The notes under the pieces are model-generated. The model saw only the letters and a list, made by a program, of their open reading frames with translations. It was not told where the DNA came from and made no database searches. A stretch of DNA of 64,000 nt from Candidatus Saccharimonadota bacterium (GTDB taxonomy: Bacteria; Patescibacteriota; Saccharimonadia; Saccharimonadales; UBA4665), in NCBI GenBank assembly GCA_003153395.1, contig PLYP01000002.1, positions 1 through 64,000 of the forward strand. The letters are read 5' to 3'. This document shows, one piece after another, positions 1 through 9,875 of this stretch (positions within the stretch are counted from its first letter, which is position 1; each line of letters opens with the position of its first letter). The translations under genes and the position numbers were made by a program.

Positions 1-60
1 GAGGTCTAATTCGTGATTCAGGTTAGTTTATTGGTAGCTTCTAATGTTTTTGCGTTTACT

Positions 61-1278
61 TTATTTTACTGAGGATGCCGCTAATCGACTTTTTATATAT
101 TGCCTGTAGGCTAATGTAGATACCACTGTAACTAAACCAAATATAGCGATGTCGTCTCCAGGACCAGTGTTAACTAATGTAGTTGGCGCGGCAGCAGGTG
201 TTACGCTCGTAGTTGTTGTAGCGGGCGGTGTTGGTGTAGGTGACGGCGTAGCAACACTAACTATGGCTTGGCATACTGAAGGAGATACAGGTTGAGAGTT
301 ACTGCTAAACGTTAGAGTGGCTTTTATAGTAAAAGTACCGCTCTGGGAGAATGTATGGCTGGCTGAAGTCTGAGTACTGGCGGGAAGTATAGTACCATCT
401 CCGAAATCGAATACCACATTCTGTAGCACGGCTCCATTTTGCGCCTCAAAATTAACAGTAGCATTAATATTGGTCATATCATTCTGGTTCACCGCTACTT
501 GCAAGCTTGTACACTGTGCGGCCGGGCTAGGCGAATTATTCTGCGTCTGTACAACAGTAGTGTTAGTACTACAGTTTCCTCCTTGAGACGCTATTCCCGA
601 GTTGGAATTAGTAGTATTCCCATTACAAATTGATTGTGAGGGTGGGGATGTGGGAGTGGTTGTGGCCGGTGCAGGCGCTGGCTTCGGCTTTGGAGCCGGA
701 GTCGTCGGCATTGCTTTAATAGGATTGCCGCAGCTAGCTAGAATTGCAAAAGCAAATCTTCCGTCTTTCATGACAACGTAGGCTGCCAGTGGACTGCTAA
801 CGAAAGATACTTTTGGCGACCTTACAAAAAAGGTGGTTCCACCACTGGTCACCCTTGTACTACCGGATATATCTTGCCTACCTCCAGTAAGCGCTTTAGT
901 TGCAACTATTTTTCCATTACTATCAATCACATCTCCGCCACTTGTAACACTTCCAGATTGAACATCAACTGCACTATTCGTCATTGAATTAACATCCGCG
1001 CTTGTTATCCCAAAGAAGCTAAAGATATTTTGAATACTAGCTGCTGAATTATGACCGTCACCTTTGTTAAACTTACTAATTAAACTACTGTCAGACCCGG
1101 CTCCGCACCATATAACGGCGTTAGCATCACAGTTACGGGCTGAGTCTATATTAATATTTTCGGCATGGACTGACGCTAGCTTTACTCCAAAGAGAATTAG
1201 AAGTACTCCGATAGACAGAATAAAGAGCCAGGTGTGTTTAATAAAGTAGCTTCTTGATAATACGTTTCCTATGTTCAT
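61..1278 (-). CDS. Secreted PKD-domain surface protein with LPxTG-like C-terminus
   Basis: Predicted cell-surface protein of 405 residues. It has an N-terminal signal/membrane segment (about residues 15-40). A Pro/Thr-rich linker with repeated KPKPAPAP-type and TTTPTSPP-type runs lies near residues 190-215. A PKD-like beta domain at about 255-345 contains the diagnostic VVFDFGDGT and SHTFSQSGTF strings. The C-terminus carries LVNTGPGDD (about 368-376), a hydrophobic helix and a basic tail, the layout of a sortase sorting signal in which LPNTG has become LVNTG. PKD domains usually mediate adhesion or protein-protein contact. Sortase anchoring is inferred, and no sortase gene is in the window. 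The ligand is unknown. Confidence 0.75.
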   Translation of the reverse strand: MNIGNVLSRSYFIKHTWLFILSIGVLLILFGVKLASVHAENINIDSARNCDANAVIWCGAGSDSSLISKFNKGDGHNSAASIQNIFSFFGITSADVNSMTNSAVDVQSGSVTSGGDVIDSNGKIVATKALTGGRQDISGSTRVTSGGTTFFVRSPKVSFVSSPLAAYVVMKDGRFAFAILASCGNPIKAMPTTPAPKPKPAPAPATTTPTSPPSQSICNGNTTNSNSGIASQGGNCSTNTTVVQTQNNSPSPAAQCTSLQVAVNQNDMTNINATVNFEAQNGAVLQNVVFDFGDGTILPASTQTSASHTFSQSGTFTIKATLTFSSNSQPVSPSVCQAIVSVATPSPTPTPPATTTTSVTPAAAPTTLVNTGPGDDIAIFGLVTVVSTLAYRQYIKSRLAASSVK

Positions 1279-1412
1279 AACAAAACCTATGCCCTCCTGA
1301 TTACCACCCTGTTAAACATATACAAATAAGAAGTTATCTTACCTTGAATTTGCTACTTAAGTTTTATGCCATTATGCGGCTAATGTATATCTACGTCTGT
1401 AGTTTTTATTAC

Positions 1413-3629
1413 TTATGATTTAGAAGCGGGGGTGGCTTGCTTAGTTTTATCTGGTTCGGTCTTCGTTGGATTATCTGAAAGTTTAACTTTATTGAATACA
1501 AAACCGAAGGTGCTGCCTTTGCCTTCTACGCTATCAAATATTAATGCGCCTCCTTGAGAAACAATAACTTTCTTTGCCATAAATAGCCCGAGTCCTGTGC
1601 CATCTGGTCGAGCCTTCCTAGCATTACCAGCTCTATAGAATTTAGTAAATAAGTGATGCTTCTCGCTCTTTGGAACTCCTATTCCGTTGTCTATTACCCG
1701 TAGTTCTACGGTATTTGCCGTATTTGTAAGTTCAACAGTAATTTCTCCTCCTTGAGGGGTATAGTAAATGGCATTATCCGCAAAGTTCATAATTACCTGT
1801 CGAATTTTGGTTTCATCTAGCTGCAGGATAGGGAAATTCTTAGGCTGGTTATATATAAGTCGTACTTTATGGGCAGCTGCTGTTTCTTTAAGCTGATCTA
1901 TTTCCTGCACAACAATCTCTGCTAGATTTACTGGAGCGTTTTCTATAACGAATTTACCTGTTCTTAAACGTGATACATTGAGCATGTCCGCTATTAGATA
2001 CACCATTCGCTGGGAGCTGAAGAAAGCCTGACCTAACATCTCCTGTTGTGTTTTATTAAGCTTTCCTGCATCTCCTTCTAGAATCATGCTTAAGTAGCCT
2101 TTTACGCTAGTTAACGGAGTCCTAAGCTGATGAGAGGCCATACTTATGAAGTCATCTTTAGTTTCATCTAAAGTTTTAAGTTTTGCATTTACTTTTCTTA
2201 AATTACGAGTTGCTTCTTCAACAGAGGCTTGAAGTGTTAAGTTAAAGTTACGTATTTCTTCAAATCTTAGTGCATTTTGAACAGCTAGTGCAGTTTCATG
2301 AGCCAATATTAATAACAATTTTTCGTCTTGACTAGTAAATATATCACCCCCACGTTTATGGCCAAACAACAGATAACCAATTACTTGTTCATCAGATTGT
2401 AGTTTTAAACTTACCGCTACGTCAGCACTAGTTAGTAAATTATAAAGTGGATGCTCTTTATTTAAATTATCGGTCACTAAAAGCTCTTTTTTTTGTTTTG
2501 TGATTTCATTGCCAAGAATTATGGAATCTTCATTGACAATCTTGCGTGGGTAGCCCTCGAAATAAGGTTTTCCCTTCTTGAATAATACAAATTCAACAAA
2601 TGATGGCTTAAGCGTTTTGTAAAACTCCAGCTCAATACCATTTAATATTTTGTATAGTTCAATTTCTGCAACTAAAAGATTTCCGATTTTATCTAACACA
2701 TCCTGAAAATCATAGCTGTCTCGATAAAATAGTTTGTTTGTTATTCTATCAAAGAACCTTTTGATAGACTGAAAACTAAGTGCCAATGGCGTTACTAAAA
2801 CAACAGACAAGACTTGTCTAATAAATTGGTTATTAGAACCACTAAATAGGACATCTACAACCCCGAAAAGTACGACTCCGTATACGATGCTTAGGCTTCC
2901 TACTATTAACACATAGGTTACTGTCCTTGTAACAGCAGCACGTATATCAAATAGTTTGTGCGCAACAATAGAATAAGTTGTAAGACCTAGAAATATAATC
3001 GTATAAAGAGGCACAAATGGAACAAATGTGTTGTTTTTGAATATTGCAACGGGAATTAGAACTGTAAAGAAAAGTAGACCTAACATTAACATTATTCCAA
3101 TAACTACATATCTAAACTGTTCTTTTGAATAACCTTGGGAATTTTTTAATTTATTGTACAGGGCTTTGACAGAAAGAATCGAAAGACTTAAAGCAAAAAT
3201 AATAAAAAACAGCATTCCCGGTCCAGCCGTTGCCTGTGCACTGTTATGAATAATCTCAACTTTTTTAAATATAAGAGGTGAAAATGCATCCCCAATCAGC
3301 AATAAAGACACAACTAATAACAACTTTTGCCTGCTTTTTGAAAGTTCTATTGTTCGATTCGGCATAGTATTTGCTAGCAAATAGAATAGAGCTATTTGCG
3401 GTATCGCAAAAACAATGCTTACGCGAATCCAAAGTAGAGCATGAGACAAAAATTTAGGATCAACGGATAAATAAACATCCCCGAGCCATAAACTAGTTAC
3501 AATAGCTAACCATCCGAAAATAATATTAGTCGCGCTTTTTGGATTATTACTATATACAAATGTTGCTAGCAACAAATTTATCACAACTGTAAAAATAAGT
3601 ATTAATAGTCTTAGTTCAAGAGTAGACAT
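1413..3629 (-). CDS. Membrane sensor histidine kinase (7TM-type N-terminus, GAF, HisKA, HATPase)
   Basis: A 738-residue sensor kinase. The first 270 residues contain about eight hydrophobic helices, followed by a GAF-like region (about 335-470), a short coiled segment, the phosphoacceptor H-box ASHQLRTPLTSV (about 500) and a HATPase domain with N-box NFADNAIYY, G1 DNGIGVP and G2 GTGLGLFMAKK. It should autophosphorylate on the H-box His and pass phosphate to a response regulator. No regulator is adjacent; the nearest lone receiver is at 9461. The start codon sits one nucleotide after the stop of the upstream nitroreductase-hydrolase gene (TGA-A-ATG), so the kinase is probably translated with that cluster and may sense its product or substrate (inference). 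Confidence 0.88.
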   Translation of the reverse strand: MSTLELRLLILIFTVVINLLLATFVYSNNPKSATNIIFGWLAIVTSLWLGDVYLSVDPKFLSHALLWIRVSIVFAIPQIALFYLLANTMPNRTIELSKSRQKLLLVVSLLLIGDAFSPLIFKKVEIIHNSAQATAGPGMLFFIIFALSLSILSVKALYNKLKNSQGYSKEQFRYVVIGIMLMLGLLFFTVLIPVAIFKNNTFVPFVPLYTIIFLGLTTYSIVAHKLFDIRAAVTRTVTYVLIVGSLSIVYGVVLFGVVDVLFSGSNNQFIRQVLSVVLVTPLALSFQSIKRFFDRITNKLFYRDSYDFQDVLDKIGNLLVAEIELYKILNGIELEFYKTLKPSFVEFVLFKKGKPYFEGYPRKIVNEDSIILGNEITKQKKELLVTDNLNKEHPLYNLLTSADVAVSLKLQSDEQVIGYLLFGHKRGGDIFTSQDEKLLLILAHETALAVQNALRFEEIRNFNLTLQASVEEATRNLRKVNAKLKTLDETKDDFISMASHQLRTPLTSVKGYLSMILEGDAGKLNKTQQEMLGQAFFSSQRMVYLIADMLNVSRLRTGKFVIENAPVNLAEIVVQEIDQLKETAAAHKVRLIYNQPKNFPILQLDETKIRQVIMNFADNAIYYTPQGGEITVELTNTANTVELRVIDNGIGVPKSEKHHLFTKFYRAGNARKARPDGTGLGLFMAKKVIVSQGGALIFDSVEGKGSTFGFVFNKVKLSDNPTKTEPDKTKQATPASKS

Positions 3630-3630
3630 T

Positions 3631-5532
3631 TCAGTTTTTCTTTAGAAAACTAACAACTAGATCGTTAAAAGCTTCGGCTGCTTCAACTGGTGGCATATGA
3701 CCTACACCCTCTAATACTATAGTTTTTGAATTTTTAATTTTATACAAGTTTCTTTCTACGGTTTTGAAAGGCATGAGAGGATCCTCTTTTCCCCAAATTA
3801 CAAGCGTAGGAACATTAATAGATTCAAGTTGGTCTGCCACATAAAGTTCTTTTCTCATACCGCTAAAATGAGCTAACTTGCTAATAAATAATACATTGTG
3901 AGATTCTTTAGATAATTCATAAAAATAATCTATGAATTCATTCATTAACGGAAGTTTTTTATCATTAAATACATCTCTCATAAACATTTCTAAATTTTTA
4001 TTTTTTCTAACTGGTTTCAAAACTGTTTTAGACATCATTAAAGCAAATGGACTTATTGATACAGGCCTAAATTTAACTGGCATATGTCTTGTAAACCCTA
4101 TAGGGTTAGCTAAAATCAGCCTATCTATATATGGCTTTCGTTCTATTGCTAACTTTAGAGCTATCCATCCACCGAATGAACTACCTATAATATCAATCTT
4201 GCCTAAATCCAATTTCTCAATAAACTCATCAACAATATTTAAATAATCTTTTACGAAATCAGTATCTCGAAAAGTCACTTTAGTCGACTCACCTGCACCA
4301 GGTAAATCTATAGCATATATTTTAAAATTCTTCGCAAGTTTAGCAATATTTAAATGCCACTGAGGCCAGCCTATATTTGCACCATGAATCATTAATATTG
4401 GCTTACCTTTACCGGCGACTATATAATTAATGCTATATTTTCCGATTTTGATTTTGTGACTTTCAATTTCAACAGGTATTTGTTCCGAAAGAGCTTCTAT
4501 TGAATTCCTCAGTCCATTTTTTAAGATTAATCTTGGCGTGTGCAACGGCTCTATTTGCTGACTATAACCTGCCCTCATAAAAAATACTGGTTCTTTTTTT
4601 GTGTTTAGTATCTTGGCAAGATTAACACTGCTCGTCTTATCTTGTATCGAAGCATATAGGGGATGGGCGCTAACTTGGTACTGTGTAAGCTTTAACCATA
4701 GACTCTCTATAGCTCTTCCTAAGTTCAATGCTGCTGATTCGGTTACTTTACTACTAGTCAAGAAAATAATTAATGCATCAGACGAGTTCAGTAGTTTTTC
4801 ATCCTGAGCAATGGATTTTAGAAGCAATTTTGGATTCTTTTTTAATAATGTTTTTCCAATTATAGATTTGCCGCTTGAATTTCCTACTACGAATCCCGGC
4901 ATGCCATAAGATTCTTTAGTCTTATTTGTTTTAAGCCAATTTATAAGCTCCCTGGCAAACTCTGGATTTGAAGCAACCTTAGCGGCCGCACTTAAATGAT
5001 TTGAAATTAATTCTTTTTTTAATTTACTATCTTGAATAACTCTAATCTCAATATTATCGTCGGACAGTTTTTGAATTTCATTAATTATATCTTTTGGTAT
5101 TTTTTTTACTTTGTACTCTAATTTATCTGAATATCTGTTAATAATTGAGACGACTGAAGTTTCATCTTTTTTGGATAATTCTTTTTTGGATTCTTTGAAT
5201 TTAATACCTATTTCCGTAGCATTTTCAACATTTACTTCGGTTTCTAATCCGAATACATTCGCAGCCACACAAATATTTTCAATCATAGCACCTATAGCTA
5301 TATATATGCCGTAATTATTTGGATCAGCAATTTCTAATTTATTATTGAGATCAGGGGTAATCTTTAGCAAATTACCCTTAATATTTAATCTCCAAGGCTG
5401 AGTATTATGAACAGAGGGAGCTAGTATCCCATAGTTTGCTAGGAAATGTATTTTTGCTTCTATTGCAGAATTTTTTGGAAAATCCTTATAGTTAACTTTC
5501 CAGGCTTTGTAATTAGGTAGCTTGTAATTCAT
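3631..5532 (-). CDS. Nitroreductase-like / alpha-beta hydrolase fusion protein
   Basis: A 633-residue two-domain protein. Residues about 1-335 resemble the Acg-type nitroreductase family, with the flavin-site string APSVHNTQPWRL near residue 40. Residues about 360-633 form an alpha/beta hydrolase: oxyanion-loop IHGANIGWPQWH, nucleophile elbow GSSFGG, acid loop WGKEDPLMPF and catalytic His in GVGHMPPVEA. The pairing of an FMN oxidoreductase with a serine hydrolase in one chain is unusual. The gene follows the ThiF-like gene by 50 nt and abuts the kinase gene. The segment is very AT-rich (about 25-30% GC by eye), which suggests transfer. A joint role with the two upstream adenylating enzymes is inferred; the substrate is unknown. 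Confidence 0.8.
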   Translation of the reverse strand: MNYKLPNYKAWKVNYKDFPKNSAIEAKIHFLANYGILAPSVHNTQPWRLNIKGNLLKITPDLNNKLEIADPNNYGIYIAIGAMIENICVAANVFGLETEVNVENATEIGIKFKESKKELSKKDETSVVSIINRYSDKLEYKVKKIPKDIINEIQKLSDDNIEIRVIQDSKLKKELISNHLSAAAKVASNPEFARELINWLKTNKTKESYGMPGFVVGNSSGKSIIGKTLLKKNPKLLLKSIAQDEKLLNSSDALIIFLTSSKVTESAALNLGRAIESLWLKLTQYQVSAHPLYASIQDKTSSVNLAKILNTKKEPVFFMRAGYSQQIEPLHTPRLILKNGLRNSIEALSEQIPVEIESHKIKIGKYSINYIVAGKGKPILMIHGANIGWPQWHLNIAKLAKNFKIYAIDLPGAGESTKVTFRDTDFVKDYLNIVDEFIEKLDLGKIDIIGSSFGGWIALKLAIERKPYIDRLILANPIGFTRHMPVKFRPVSISPFALMMSKTVLKPVRKNKNLEMFMRDVFNDKKLPLMNEFIDYFYELSKESHNVLFISKLAHFSGMRKELYVADQLESINVPTLVIWGKEDPLMPFKTVERNLYKIKNSKTIVLEGVGHMPPVEAAEAFNDLVVSFLKKN

Positions 5533-5582
5533 TTGATTTATTTTTATAACATTATAATTTTAACTTGTATTTATAATTATCG

Positions 5583-6713
5583 CTATCGATTCATTAATTT
5601 ATCTAGAATATCCTTTCTTTCGGACGTTTCATTCAGTTCATCTGATTTGATATTTACTAATTCAGCAAACTTTACAAAATAACGTCCCGACAATACTTCT
5701 TTTTTTAATAAAATCTGTCGAATAATATATGCCGCAAGGCCGCCGTCAACGGCAATTGTTGAATATAGCTGCGGTCTACCTACTAAACTAGTACCTATAT
5801 TGAGTAACGATTTAAGTGCTAGGGTAGGCACATAATTTGGCCCGACTATACTAACCGCATATCTCTTTAAATCTTCTTCTGTAATCTTATCCTTTGATAA
5901 TATATTTTCTGCTTCTTTACCTATTGCACCGTTGAAAATTGGCAGGTTTCTATCTGTATCATACCTTTCAATATCTATGAGTATGTTATCTCCCAAACTA
6001 GTAAACATAAGAAGCGGAATTCCAAAGTTTTTCGCTTTAATTCTTAGTTGAACTTTCATTTTAAAATCATCTATTTCATCTACTACTAAGTCAATCTTAG
6101 GATCATTGAAAAATTCATTTATATTTCCTGAATTAATATCTTGAAATATGTCTATTTCAGCAAAAGGGTTTAACTCATATATTTGTCTTGCCGTCAGCAT
6201 TGCTTTTGAAGAACCAATGTGACTCAGTTTTTCTTTTAGCCTATTTAGATTAGTAGTACTCAAATTATCAAAGTCGGCTATTTTTATATCGTTTGAAATA
6301 CCAGAATATATGCATGAAAGCACGATACCAGAGCCAACTGACATTCCTGCCACCCCTAATTTGGAATTTCTTAATATATTTTGTTCTCCACTACTAATTA
6401 ATTCTTGATTACGATTAGTGCGTAATTCATCTAGCTTATTAGCATCTAATACGTGAATTAATTCACCCGACCAAGGATAATATACCCATGCGCCAGCTAA
6501 ATCACCAGTTCGATAATCTTTTTTAAATTCATCAAACGATTTGATTTTATTAGGATGTTTAATTTCATAATATTCTTCTAATTGTTGAGCATATATATCA
6601 ATCTTTTTCCATACTTTAATGTTTTTTAGGAAATTGTTAAAATCACCTAAGTTGAAAGTTTCAGGATATAATATTAGTGGCTTTTCAGTATTTATACTCA
6701 CTTTATAACCCAT
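5583..6713 (-). CDS. ThiF/E1-like adenylyltransferase family protein
   Basis: A 376-residue member of the ThiF/MoeB/E1 superfamily. It has a nucleotide-binding loop KLGVAGMSVGSG (about residues 118-130), an acidic strand plus Asn-Arg pair in KIADFDNLSTTNLNR, and the later VVDEIDDFKMKVQLR segment typical of the fold. The E1-type CxxC zinc motif and an evident catalytic cysteine are not visible, so it may adenylate a carboxylate without forming a thioester. It resembles the ThiF half of mycobacterial Rv1355c-type ThiF-nitroreductase fusions; here the two activities are encoded by separate genes (comparison from memory). It overlaps the upstream PaaK-like gene by 16 nt, indicating translational coupling. 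Confidence 0.75.
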   Translation of the reverse strand: MGYKVSINTEKPLILYPETFNLGDFNNFLKNIKVWKKIDIYAQQLEEYYEIKHPNKIKSFDEFKKDYRTGDLAGAWVYYPWSGELIHVLDANKLDELRTNRNQELISSGEQNILRNSKLGVAGMSVGSGIVLSCIYSGISNDIKIADFDNLSTTNLNRLKEKLSHIGSSKAMLTARQIYELNPFAEIDIFQDINSGNINEFFNDPKIDLVVDEIDDFKMKVQLRIKAKNFGIPLLMFTSLGDNILIDIERYDTDRNLPIFNGAIGKEAENILSKDKITEEDLKRYAVSIVGPNYVPTLALKSLLNIGTSLVGRPQLYSTIAVDGGLAAYIIRQILLKKEVLSGRYFVKFAELVNIKSDELNETSERKDILDKLMNR

Positions 6714-8215
6714 CTCTGCTTACTGCCTGGACGAAAATAGGTTGCGTCTTCATAATCCCATAACTTAATAATAGGAATAACGTCTTGTCCTACCATTCTG
6801 CTTGTTTCTCTGTATTCCGAACTTTCAACAAGTAACCTTTCGTGGATTACTTTTTGTATTAATTCTTCTAATTTCTTATTATCATCAACGCCTTTTTTTG
6901 TTTCTATATTAATAAAAAGTCTTTGTCTTCCATTTATGTCGTAATCTACTTTCATTGAAAATTTACCAGTTAAAATTCGCTCAAAATTATCCAGTTGAAG
7001 TGTTCGTTTTATAGTCTCTGGATATATTAGAAAAGCATAATAACTTACACTAAAATCATTTCTTTCGTAAACATATACATAAGGTAAATTCCATGTTTTG
7101 TCGCTAAGCTTATTTTCTTTAAGCAATTCAGCTATATCAATATCGTTTTTGTTTAATTTCGAGTGTAGATCAACTCTCGAAAAAACACCCCCATAATCTT
7201 TTAAATCATATCTTACTAATGGCAAACCGCTATAGGCGGTGCAAAATAAATTATGTTCCTCGGCCTCAAAATAAAATAATGTTGGATCATATTGAGCTAA
7301 AGTCGCCATTCTATTAGATTCAGGAAAAATATATCCAAGCTTTTTTTCCTGCGAGAGAACACGCCTGATAAGTATAGATTCAGGAGTTTCATGTGCCATA
7401 GTCCCAAGATCTACAGTACCGTAATGGTTCAGGGTTGAGAGCAACGGATTTTTGGGATTTGTCATCTTAAATACATAGTCTCTAAATTTCTCAGTAAACG
7501 CTTCAGCAGAAAACACAAAACCTACATTTAATTTCTTCCAATTTATCCCTGCCTCTTCCCCGTCATCAAGAATATCTTTTAAAAAAGGAGCGTAAGCACC
7601 TATTATTATTTGATCGAAATCTCCGCCAAGCTGCTTGACCGCATTAATAACTTCTTGTTTGTGAATTCCAGGAGTAATTATGCTCATATCGTAGTCACCA
7701 TTATCAGCTATTATTTTCAATGCTTGGTATGTAAATAGACCGCCGATCCAAGCACCCATTGGAAATGCAACTATATATAAAGTACTTTTATTTTGTATTT
7801 CGAAATTATTTCTTAGATAATTTTCTGCTGTTATTGCGTACTGCCAATCTTGCGACTGTTCTCTAGGAAAATAGTATGGTTGTCCAGTAGATCCAGAAGT
7901 GGTTGAAATTACCCACTGCCCGTGGGAAAATTGTCCATCCCAGCACAGCTTTTCCTTTGGATATACGCGCAAATAGTTATCTTTATTTATTGGAGGAATT
8001 TTATGAAAATCTTTAATTGTTTTAACTTTATTTGGAGAAAAATTATGTACTTTTAAAAAATCCTTATAAGCAGGCACTCTAAGAGCCATAGAATGAAATA
8101 AGGATAGTGCTCTATTTTCGCTACGAGCTACCCATGCTTTTTCGGACTCCGCATGAAGTCTTCTGAGTAATCTCTCGCTATTACGGTAACCTCTTGGCAA
8201 TAATAATTGACGCAT
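6698..8215 (-). CDS. PaaK-like adenylate-forming enzyme (phenylacetate-CoA ligase / F390 synthetase family)
   Basis: A 505-residue adenylate-forming enzyme of the PaaK family. The Ser/Gly-rich phosphate loop STTSGSTGQPYYFP lies near residue 105. NHYGTVDLGTMAHE matches the aromatic/acidic adenine-site motif, and GLPLVRYDLKDYGG contains the ribose-binding Asp and hinge region. These enzymes activate a carboxylic acid as acyl-AMP and transfer it to CoA or another nucleophile. It is the first gene of a four-gene minus-strand cluster and overlaps the ThiF-like gene by 16 nt. Upstream, 8216-8283 is a divergent promoter region containing TATAAT-like boxes. Substrate unknown; low GC suggests lateral acquisition with the next two genes. 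Confidence 0.8.
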   Translation of the reverse strand: MRQLLLPRGYRNSERLLRRLHAESEKAWVARSENRALSLFHSMALRVPAYKDFLKVHNFSPNKVKTIKDFHKIPPINKDNYLRVYPKEKLCWDGQFSHGQWVISTTSGSTGQPYYFPREQSQDWQYAITAENYLRNNFEIQNKSTLYIVAFPMGAWIGGLFTYQALKIIADNGDYDMSIITPGIHKQEVINAVKQLGGDFDQIIIGAYAPFLKDILDDGEEAGINWKKLNVGFVFSAEAFTEKFRDYVFKMTNPKNPLLSTLNHYGTVDLGTMAHETPESILIRRVLSQEKKLGYIFPESNRMATLAQYDPTLFYFEAEEHNLFCTAYSGLPLVRYDLKDYGGVFSRVDLHSKLNKNDIDIAELLKENKLSDKTWNLPYVYVYERNDFSVSYYAFLIYPETIKRTLQLDNFERILTGKFSMKVDYDINGRQRLFINIETKKGVDDNKKLEELIQKVIHERLLVESSEYRETSRMVGQDVIPIIKLWDYEDATYFRPGSKQRWVIK

Positions 8216-8316
8216 GTCTGTTTTCCTATTTTAATATAATTGTAACATGTAAAGGTTGGATTAGTTGTAATTCATTTTAAGAGTTGTACAATAAATTTAG
8301 TAACATAAAAATAAAA

Positions 8317-9453
8317 ATGACATTTATAGCAAAAAGACTAGATTATTTTGATAGTAGCGACTTTCAGCGAGCTGTAGCAAGGCAAGCTGAGCTAGTTAAT
8401 CCAATTGATTTAAGTATTGGGATACCTGAAGAGCTAACTGCCGAACACATTAAAGCTGCAGGTATTAAAGCTATTGAGCAAGATAAGACAATATATACAC
8501 CTGCGAATGGAATAGCAGAATTAAGAATAATGCTCGCTACAAAATTAACTGTGGAGAATAAGATTCCTAGTAATGGCAATAACGTAAGCATTGTACCCGG
8601 CTTAACTACCGGCTTATTATTGGTTTATCTAGCAATATTAGACCCAGGTGACGAGATAATTGTTTTTGATCCATATTATCCACCATACCCACACTTAGCC
8701 AGTATGATAGGCGCTCACGTAGTGTACGTATCGACTCTGCCGACTTTTCAACCAGACCTACCTACTATAGAAGCAAGTATTACCAATCGTACAAAAGTTA
8801 TTGTCGTTAATTCTCCCAACAATCCAACTGGGGCAGTATATTCAGAATCAACACTACGTAAAATTGCTGAAATAGCAGAGAAGCATAATCTTTTGGTCAT
8901 ATCTGACGAAATATACGAACATTATACTTATAATGTGCCGCATTTCAGTATTGGAAGTATATACCCAAACACTATTACCATGAATGGTTTCTCTAAGGAG
9001 TTTGCGATGACAGGATGGAGATTAGGCTATATTGCTGGACCACAAGAAATAATAGATGCTATAAATCAGTTACAACAATATGTAGTTATGTCTAGCTCTT
9101 CAATTGCTCAGCATGCTGGTCTAGCAGCCTTGCAACATAGGCCCCAGGTTGCAGTTAAATATAAACAAAAGCGTGACTACGTTATAGAACGACTTACACA
9201 GATGGGTTATTCAACTTATGGAGCAGATGGCGCATATTATATATTTATAAAAGCTCCTAATGATTTAACAGATGTGGAATTTGCAGATAAAGCCAGCGAA
9301 CATGGATTGATTATTGTACCGGGTAGATCATTTTCAAGATTAAATGGTTTTGTGCGTATATCTTACGGAGCTGCTATGCCAGATCTTGTAAGAGGCATGG
9401 ATGTTTTGGAAAAAATCACTACTCTAGCCAAACCCCCTGTTATGCTAGACTAA
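8317..9453 (+). CDS. Class I/II pyridoxal-phosphate aminotransferase
   Basis: Fold-type I aminotransferase, about 378 residues from the preferred ATG at 8317; an upstream in-frame TTG at 8284 would add an uncharacteristic 11-residue tail. Recognisable elements are the PLP-phosphate and ring contacts in NSPNNPTGAVYS and ISDEIYEHYTY, the Schiff-base lysine in GFSKEFAMTGWRLGY, and the C-terminal carboxylate-binding Arg in FVRISYG. The general fit is to aspartate/aromatic aminotransferases; substrate specificity cannot be read from sequence. It is divergent from the PaaK cluster and followed after 7 nt by a response regulator gene. Confidence 0.88.
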   Translation: MTFIAKRLDYFDSSDFQRAVARQAELVNPIDLSIGIPEELTAEHIKAAGIKAIEQDKTIYTPANGIAELRIMLATKLTVENKIPSNGNNVSIVPGLTTGLLLVYLAILDPGDEIIVFDPYYPPYPHLASMIGAHVVYVSTLPTFQPDLPTIEASITNRTKVIVVNSPNNPTGAVYSESTLRKIAEIAEKHNLLVISDEIYEHYTYNVPHFSIGSIYPNTITMNGFSKEFAMTGWRLGYIAGPQEIIDAINQLQQYVVMSSSSIAQHAGLAALQHRPQVAVKYKQKRDYVIERLTQMGYSTYGADGAYYIFIKAPNDLTDVEFADKASEHGLIIVPGRSFSRLNGFVRISYGAAMPDLVRGMDVLEKITTLAKPPVMLD

Positions 9454-9460
9454 GAATAGT

Positions 9461-9826
9461 ATGCCAAAAATCGCTATTGTTGAAGACGATCAAACAATTT
9501 CTCAGATGTACCGCTTTAAGTTTGAAGCTGAGGGTTATACCGTTCAAACTGCTGAGAACGGCAAACTAGGTTTAGAGCTTGTTCAAAAGATGAAGCCAGA
9601 CATTATTCTTCTTGATCTCATGATGCCAGAGATGACCGGCGATCAGATGTTACAAAAACTTAGAGAAACGAGTTGGGGCAAAAATATAAAGGTTATTATT
9701 CTAACCAATATGGGTGAGCAGGAAATTCCACCGGTTGTTAAGGAGCTAAATATTAGCGGCTTGGTTTTAAAAGCTGATATGACACCCCGCCAAGTAGCAG
9801 AATTAGTTAAAAAACAACTCGCTTAG
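9461..9826 (+). CDS. Single-domain response regulator (CheY-like receiver)
   Basis: A 121-residue receiver domain without an output domain. The acidic pocket is VEDD near the N-terminus, the phosphoacceptor Asp lies in LLDLMMPEMTG, the switch Thr in IILTNMG, and the conserved Lys in LVLKADMTP. It follows the aminotransferase gene by 7 nt and probably shares its transcript. Lacking a DNA-binding domain, it likely acts by protein contact or in a phosphorelay. The nearest kinase encoded on this side is the membrane kinase at 1413-3629. Confidence 0.9.
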   Translation: MPKIAIVEDDQTISQMYRFKFEAEGYTVQTAENGKLGLELVQKMKPDIILLDLMMPEMTGDQMLQKLRETSWGKNIKVIILTNMGEQEIPPVVKELNISGLVLKADMTPRQVAELVKKQLA

Positions 9827-9875
9827 AGAATATCAGTTTTATGAGTTTTAGCACTCTAGATGAGATAATATAGTT

